In this document: positions 59,206 to 64,000 of the stretch, in pieces
How positions within the stretch are numbered: position 1 is the stretch's first letter
Layout: every line of letters begins with the position of its first letter
NCBI GenBank assembly: GCA_012932295.1
Contig: JAAONU010000014.1
Coordinates: 1 to 64,000 of the forward strand
DNA length: 64,000 nucleotides
Source of the DNA: Cyclina sinensis
Taxonomy: Eukaryota > Mollusca > Bivalvia > Venerida > Veneridae
Direction of reading: 5' to 3'
Notes under the pieces: generated by a model
Told to the model about the DNA's origin: nothing
The model's input: the letters and a program-made list of their open reading frames with translations, nothing else
The model's database searches: none
Position numbers and translations under genes: made by a program

Positions 59206-59424
59206 ACAAGTTATACTCAAGTACCTTCGTTTACTAAGCTGACATTCTACCATGTCGCCATGAGCAAGGGAGTAGAAATGTCTCTATTATACTTCTATTA
59301 TACCTCTTCTACATACATCCACTCCTTCCATGAATTCGTCCTCGAATTTTTGGAGTACTGAATGTCTGTTGGACTTTCAAAGCGTGTCATCATATCTTCA
59401 CTTGTGAGTCATTTACGTTGGTTG

Positions 59425-59535
59425 CCAAATGTAACGCGGAACAATCCACTTGTCCTAAGCTAGATTTGAACTCGGGTACCTTCGTTTACTAAGCTGACAC
59501 TCTACCACGTAGCTATTAAAGGTAACTGATGGGCA
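59425..59535 (-). mobile_element. tRNA-derived SINE head, partly duplicated upstream
   Basis: On the minus strand TAGCTACGTGGTAGAGTGTC is A-box-like and GAGTTCAAATC is B-box-like. The block TACCTTCGTTTACTAAGCTG recurs near 59220, as does GGGCAAGGGAGTAGAA or a variant (59265 and 59531), so part of the element is tandemly duplicated. Confidence 0.5.
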
Positions 59536-59574
59536 AGGGAGTAGAAGTGCCGTATTATACCTCTGACACAGAAG

Positions 59575-59830
59575 TCTTGCATAATTATGACAAACATACC
59601 TCAACTTTCGAACAAATATGACCACTAAACCTCAATTTTTGCACAAATATGGCCAGCGTACCGTTAAACATTTGCGCAAATATGGCAAGCATACCAAAAC
59701 TTTTGCACAATTATTGCCCGCTTCTTTCATCTATTGCAAAGTCCTAGTCAGAATATTGTAGAGCTTTTGCACAAATATGACCAGCATTACTCAACTTTTG
59801 TAGAATTATGGAAAACATATTTTAGCATTT
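59575..59830. repeat. Degenerate minisatellite, about 35-bp unit (copy B)
   Basis: Blocks of AATATGGCCAGCGTACC or AATTATGACAAACATACC followed by CAACTTTCG or ACTTTTGCAC repeat about seven times. It is the same unit type as 36700-36915. Confidence 0.7.
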
Positions 59831-59859
59831 TAATAAGTACTAAAGCATTATCACCAAAC

Positions 59860-60290
59860 AGCCAAATTAGCAGTCACATTATCAGCTGGTGTTCGATAAC
59901 CAAGATACTTGAATTTTAACTTAAAAAGTTATTTCTTCATGAAGTGAACTATTTCTTCATGAAGTGAACTATTGGTTTCAAATATTAAATTGCATGAGTT
60001 ATTTAGCCATGTGGATGGTGTCCTTAGTGATTTACGGAAGGCTCATTAATAATGTATTATTACTGGGTCAATGTAACGGCAAATAAACTAGTTTATCCTG
60101 TCACTGGAGTCTACAGCATATATGACAATGAGTTGAAGTAAGAGGAGAAACTTATACGAAATGAATTATAAATTTTCTACACCTAGTTTTACTGGAATTA
60201 CAGGGAATAGAAATAGTCTGTTTTCTACTTGTTTTGTTTTGATGTAAACTGTGTAAAGATCTGTTTTCAATGATATATTTTTGCTAAGTC
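59860..60290. repeat. Dispersed repeat, right part of copy B
   Basis: It matches 39656-40060 block by block (GATAACC, AGTGATTTACGGAAGGC, GGCAAATAAACT, TTTATCCTGTCACTGG). Here it follows the minisatellite directly, without the 2.7-kb insert found in copy A. A 21-nt direct duplication around TATTTCTTCATGAAGTGAAC lies at 59931-59970. Confidence 0.65.
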
Positions 60291-60659
60291 TTATACAAAA
60301 TTTTATAGTTACAAATTGTAAGATGCTAGTTAAAATCTTATTCCTCTCCAGGTACTTAATGTCACCCTAGAGAATTCTAGCAACCTGTCTGTCATCATCA
60401 GCTAATCAAATACAGATCCGGGCACTCATTCAGCTCCGGCCTGTTCTGAGTTAATGGTTATAAAATTATATCAGAGACATTAAAATCAAATGCTGGTTAC
60501 ATATGGAATTCATTCCTTAGGACTGGGATGTTTCTATAAATCCCGCTAAAAGTTTAACCTACGATTGGACGAAATTAAATATTTTGACTTTGGTTTATTA
60601 CAAAATGGGTGGTACTTAGCCCGAGTCTTTAGGAGTTTTTGGCGGAAAACTAAGTTCAG

Positions 60660-60805
60660 AAAGGAAAGGTTTTCTCAACAGATCAGCAGGTTGTCCACGT
60701 TTTGGAAACCTAGCTTTGTTTAAAATATAATTATATAAAACAGAGAAAGAGTTTTCTCACTATATCGGCAGGTTGTCCACGTTTTGTAAACGTAGCCGTT
60801 TTTTA
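60660..60805 (+). repeat. Direct repeat in the presumed LTR
   Basis: The block GCAGGTTGTCCACGTTTTG occurs at about 60685 and 60768, each preceded by TTTTCTCA and followed by AAAC(C/G)TAG. Duplicated blocks like this are common in the U3 part of LTRs. Confidence 0.6.
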
Positions 60806-61599
60806 CAAAACATATATTAAAAACAACTGTGTAATTATTTATATAAAATGAAAAAGGAATCTAAATAACAATCAAATTGTGAAAACGGCCATCATAGGAC
60901 TTAGTTTATAGTGAAAATAAAGTAACTGTGTACATGTTTATTAAAACTAGTGAAAACTGAAAAGTGTGAATTGTTCATTAAACCTCATAGACACTAGAGA
61001 ACAGATAACCCCTAGACATCGAGAAACGTTTTGAAGAAATGCCTCATGAGCTAGCCGGACATTATCACAGGCCATTAATGAAACATTAATTAGCCTATCA
61101 TTACACGCTAAATCAGTACAGGTAATAAAACACTGAATAGGCAAATAGGAACCAGAAAATAGGTTTACTACATTGTGAACCTACGTCCGGGATCTGAATT
61201 AGAAAAAAGACTGACACCAAAATCGAGTGCCAGGAAGGGACAAGTTTAACCAGACCCGAACCCGACAGACCTGCCTAAAAGACCAGATAGCAAAGACCTT
61301 CGAGAACGACGAACAGAAGATCCTGTAAAAGTTCAAGGACAAAAAAAAAACTGAAAAAAAAATTAATTAAAAAAATATGGGACATTATTTATGTGTTTAG
61401 CGTTAATTCCGGAGACAGGCAGGAAAACGGCGAGTCATTTTCTTCTGGTATTATTTAACAGGCTGCCGGTAAAAATTTAATCACAGTTTATCTGAGGTGG
61501 GTAAACATTTGGCCGTCGATTTTACACAAGTACATTTAGTACATACATTTGTACAGTTAAAAATTGTTATTCATTGTAACTCAGTAGTAACCTTAAGAC

Positions 61600-62592
61600 A
61601 TGAGTGCTAAACGGCACACGAGACAGAACCCTATGAGTGACTCCGGATCTGAGGACTCAGATTGTGAAACCCCTCGGGACCTGAATGGTGGGGATACAAG
61701 GAACCCATCGGGATCCCAACCTAGGTCCGACCCCCTAACACTATTAGTTCTATGCCCCAGGTAGAGATTCAGTCCACCGGTGACCCGATTTACGATCTTT
61801 TCATGAAGAACCCCTTCTTTAAAGCAGCCCCAGGACATCCACTTACAGATGTACCAAGAAGAAAAGAGAATGCAGCACGATGAAGCCATGGTTCGGGCTC
61901 GCGCCCAAGAACTGGCCAATCAGCCCATCCGAGACTCTGTCCCTGACAGAAACTCCCGGCCGAGTCACAGTCCTCGGATAAAGGTAGGTATTCCTGCGTG
62001 GACCCCCTCTGCCCGAACAAAAAGATTTTTCGCTACGGCAGAAAAACTTTTTCAGACCAATGACGTTCTCCGTAGGCACTGGGTCGCGGACCTGGTGGAA
62101 AAAGTGCCCGACCGCGCCAGCGCCGTGTACTACCTCCTTCCAAATGACCAGGCCATTGATTATGAGTCCTTTAAAAGGGCCGTACTAGATGAATATACGG
62201 TCTCACCTTCCACTTATAGGAAGAATTTCTTTACCTGGACTAAGCGTCCACATTAAACATACCGTGATTTTCTCACGGATCTTTCAGATCAGTTATCATT
62301 ATGGACTCAAGGAGCGGAGTTAACCCACGAAGACTATGTAGACAAGCTCCTGCGTTTTCGGCTCGACTCCCAACTACCGGACGAGCTGAACTGTTATCTG
62401 ATGGATAAGCGGACCGAGAAAGCACGTGATTGTCCGGCATTAGCCGACGAATTTGTGACAAATCGAAAGACGGTGGCTAGAAACGCCGCTACGCCATCTA
62501 CCAAAACCACTGGGGTCACCAGGCCTGACAACCGAATCGGGAATGCACCCGAAAACAGACCTGCACCCCCTCGATCCGACTCACATAACTGA
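61600..62592 (+). pseudogene. Retroelement gag with SCAN-like capsid region, broken
   Basis: The presumed start is the ATG at 61600. In this frame there are stops at 61762 (TAG), 61804 (TGA), 62254 (TAA) and 62590 (TGA). Between about 61745 and 61845 the coding-like sequence moves to another frame (it includes DPIYDLFMKNPFF) and back, so two frameshifts are likely. The part from 62041 to 62460 (AEKLFQTNDVLRRHWVADLV; LTHEDYVDKLLRFRLDSQLP) resembles the SCAN-like capsid C-terminal domain of Gmr1-type gag. It would form the particle shell. The copy cannot make a full gag unless stops are read through. Confidence 0.7.
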
Positions 62593-64000
62593 AGTCGAGG
62601 CCAGGCACTGCCCGCCCAATCGCATACCATTTCTAGGCCCCCTAGATCTTCTAAGCATTGTAGCCATTGCCAACGCCCTGGCCACAATCAAAATTGGGCC
62701 GACCCTAGTAACCCGAAGTTCCGAGGTCTTAGGGGTTCGAACCAAACACCCACGCAGCCTATTGGCGCCAATCATAGTTCCGCCTTTGTGTCTACTACAC
62801 AAACCCCGGAAGACACGGTAAACCCGGCCCTCCGTAAATATACAGGTACTGCAATTATTACGGCCCCTGATGGTGGTCGAGAGACCCGAGTCACTTACCT
62901 CCGAGATACCGGAGCTACTATTTCTATGTACACCCCTGCCGACCAGGACAAGTACCAATTGAGATACACCTCCGAAGAAGTGACCATTAGAGGTGTATTC
63001 TTAAATACTGACCACTGCCGTGTGGCAGAAATTCAAGTGCAGAGCGATGTCTACACTGGACCACTCAAGGTGGCGGTACTTAAACATCAGGCCGTCGCCG
63101 GCGTCCGATTGTTAATCGGAAATGACTGTGAGGGACCCCAAGAGGCCGACACAGTATTCTGTGGTGTCACCACCCGAGCCCAACCTAAGTCTCAAAACAC
63201 AATTGAACTGGCACCAACTCCCTGGGAACCTGCACCAAAGACCGAAGTGGCCACTCCCGTAAGCGACCACCCGGCAAAGGAATCCGAAGAGGCGGAGGAT
63301 CACGTCAAGGAACCTAACCAAACAAATGCACCCGAGGAAAACCTCGAGGAACCCGAGGGTGACGCCGAAGCCGAGCCGACTCTAACCCAGAACCATGCCG
63401 AGCTTCTGGCCGCCCAAGAGGCTGATCCTACCTTGGCTCCATTATGGGGTCAAGCCGGGGATCAACCCCATCTTCAATCCGGGTTCTATGTACAACAAGA
63501 TCCCAGACTATTAATGAGGCGCGACCAGCCTCGAAGGCAGAAGGCATTTCAGATGTGGAGGCGTCGGGAGCAAATAGTTGTACCCCGACCTTACCGAGCT
63601 CGAATCCTAGAGACTGCTCATAGTTCACTAGCATCTGGACACAGGGGACCAGATAAAACCCTGGTGTGGATCTCTCAACATTTCTTCTGGCCAGGCCTCC
63701 GGAGAGATGTCAAACAGCACTGCCGTAGCTGTGGCCCCTGTCAACGTGCTGGCCGTGGAGTCCAACCCGCTACCGCCCCACTAAAACCTCTCCCTGTAAT
63801 TAAAGAACCTTTTTCTTACATATCTGCTGACTTTGTAGGCCCTTTAACAGAGACTCCCAGAGGTAATAAATATCTCTTAAACTTTATTGATCATGCAACA
63901 AGGTATGCAGAGAAACATGCACGTCCTCAGGCGAACTCTGAGATTTTTATAGAGTGTTTGTCTGATCTAATGGCCCGGCATGGAAGCCCCCCACACACTT
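62593..64000 (+). CDS. Retroelement protease-integrase region, open to the window edge
   Basis: About 469 codons are open after the stop at 62590, in the same frame as gag. In order: a zinc-knuckle-like CSHCQRPGH without the last Cys (62659-62700), an aspartic protease with LRDTGATIS (62899-62925), a spacer rich in Glu and Pro (63180-63400), an H2C2 integrase finger (HSSLASGH, then CRSCGPCQ, 63616-63750), and the start of the integrase core with SADFVGPL and NFIDHATRYAEKHARP. The first core Asp is visible; the other two catalytic acids lie beyond the edge or are not reached. Only about 230 codons separate protease and integrase, too few for reverse transcriptase plus RNase H. Confidence 0.8.

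Larger units (their letters stand above)
60600..64000 (+). mobile_element. Ty3/gypsy-class LTR retroelement, Gmr1-like domain order, 5' part
   Basis: From about 61.6 kb the base composition turns GC-rich and one frame carries gag, protease and integrase in that order. The region 60600-61590 is probably LTR plus leader, but the LTR edges and primer-binding site were not resolved. The element runs off the right edge, so reverse transcriptase and RNase H, expected after the integrase in Gmr1-like elements, are not seen. Confidence 0.75.

Noticed and set aside
61593..63634. Minus-strand open frames opposite the retroelement
   Set aside because: They are shadows of the GC-rich gag-pol coding strand.

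Overview
The window looks like nuclear DNA of a marine mollusc, most likely a bivalve. It is AT-rich, its genes have many small exons with GT-AG introns, and the space between is full of tRNA-headed SINEs, LINE tails, GGAC-rich tandem-core elements with GCTCACCTG ends, fold-back hairpins and minisatellites. There are no bacterial operons, CRISPR arrays or rRNA genes. All exon models were built by eye from splice sites, reading phase and family knowledge; no alignment was run.

Four host genes can be assembled with consistent phase. (1) 284-5174, minus: a complete 8-exon GH27 lysosomal glycosidase of the alpha-galactosidase A / alpha-N-acetylgalactosaminidase family, 409 aa. (2) 9266-16152, plus: FBXW5, 7 exons, 715 aa, with an F-box, WD40 segments and a cysteine-rich insert. 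(3) 26122-36319, plus: an otopetrin proton channel, 9 exons, 838 aa, with a long acidic/Ser-rich N-terminus and 12 hydrophobic segments. (4) 40872-54245, plus: a coiled-coil protein ending in a mitochondria-eating-protein (MIEAP/SPATA18) domain, 19 exons, 602 aa, built from phase-2 symmetrical mini-exons. Genes 1 and 2 are divergent across about 4 kb of repeat-bearing DNA; genes 2, 3 and 4 lie in tandem. Nothing in the sequence suggests that the four work in one pathway.

From 54.2 kb to about 60.6 kb no gene is visible, only repeats. From about 60.6 kb to the right edge lies the 5' part of a Ty3/gypsy-class retroelement with a SCAN-like gag, a DTGA protease and then directly an integrase (H2C2 finger plus start of the core). 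Reverse transcriptase is not between protease and integrase, which is the pol order of Gmr1-like elements. Its gag has stops and frameshifts; its pol frame is open to the edge.

The most unusual structures are these: an intronic 31-bp minisatellite whose first unit is the FBXW5 exon 3/5' splice site itself, so the intron carries dozens of donor-like sequences; a 2.7-kb fold-back element with inverted 22-bp minisatellite arms, sitting in a repeat whose second copy at 59.6-60.3 kb looks like the empty site; recent tandem duplication of coiled-coil exons in the MIEAP-like gene with one copy decayed; and a GH27 active-site pocket mixing residues of the two enzyme specificities.
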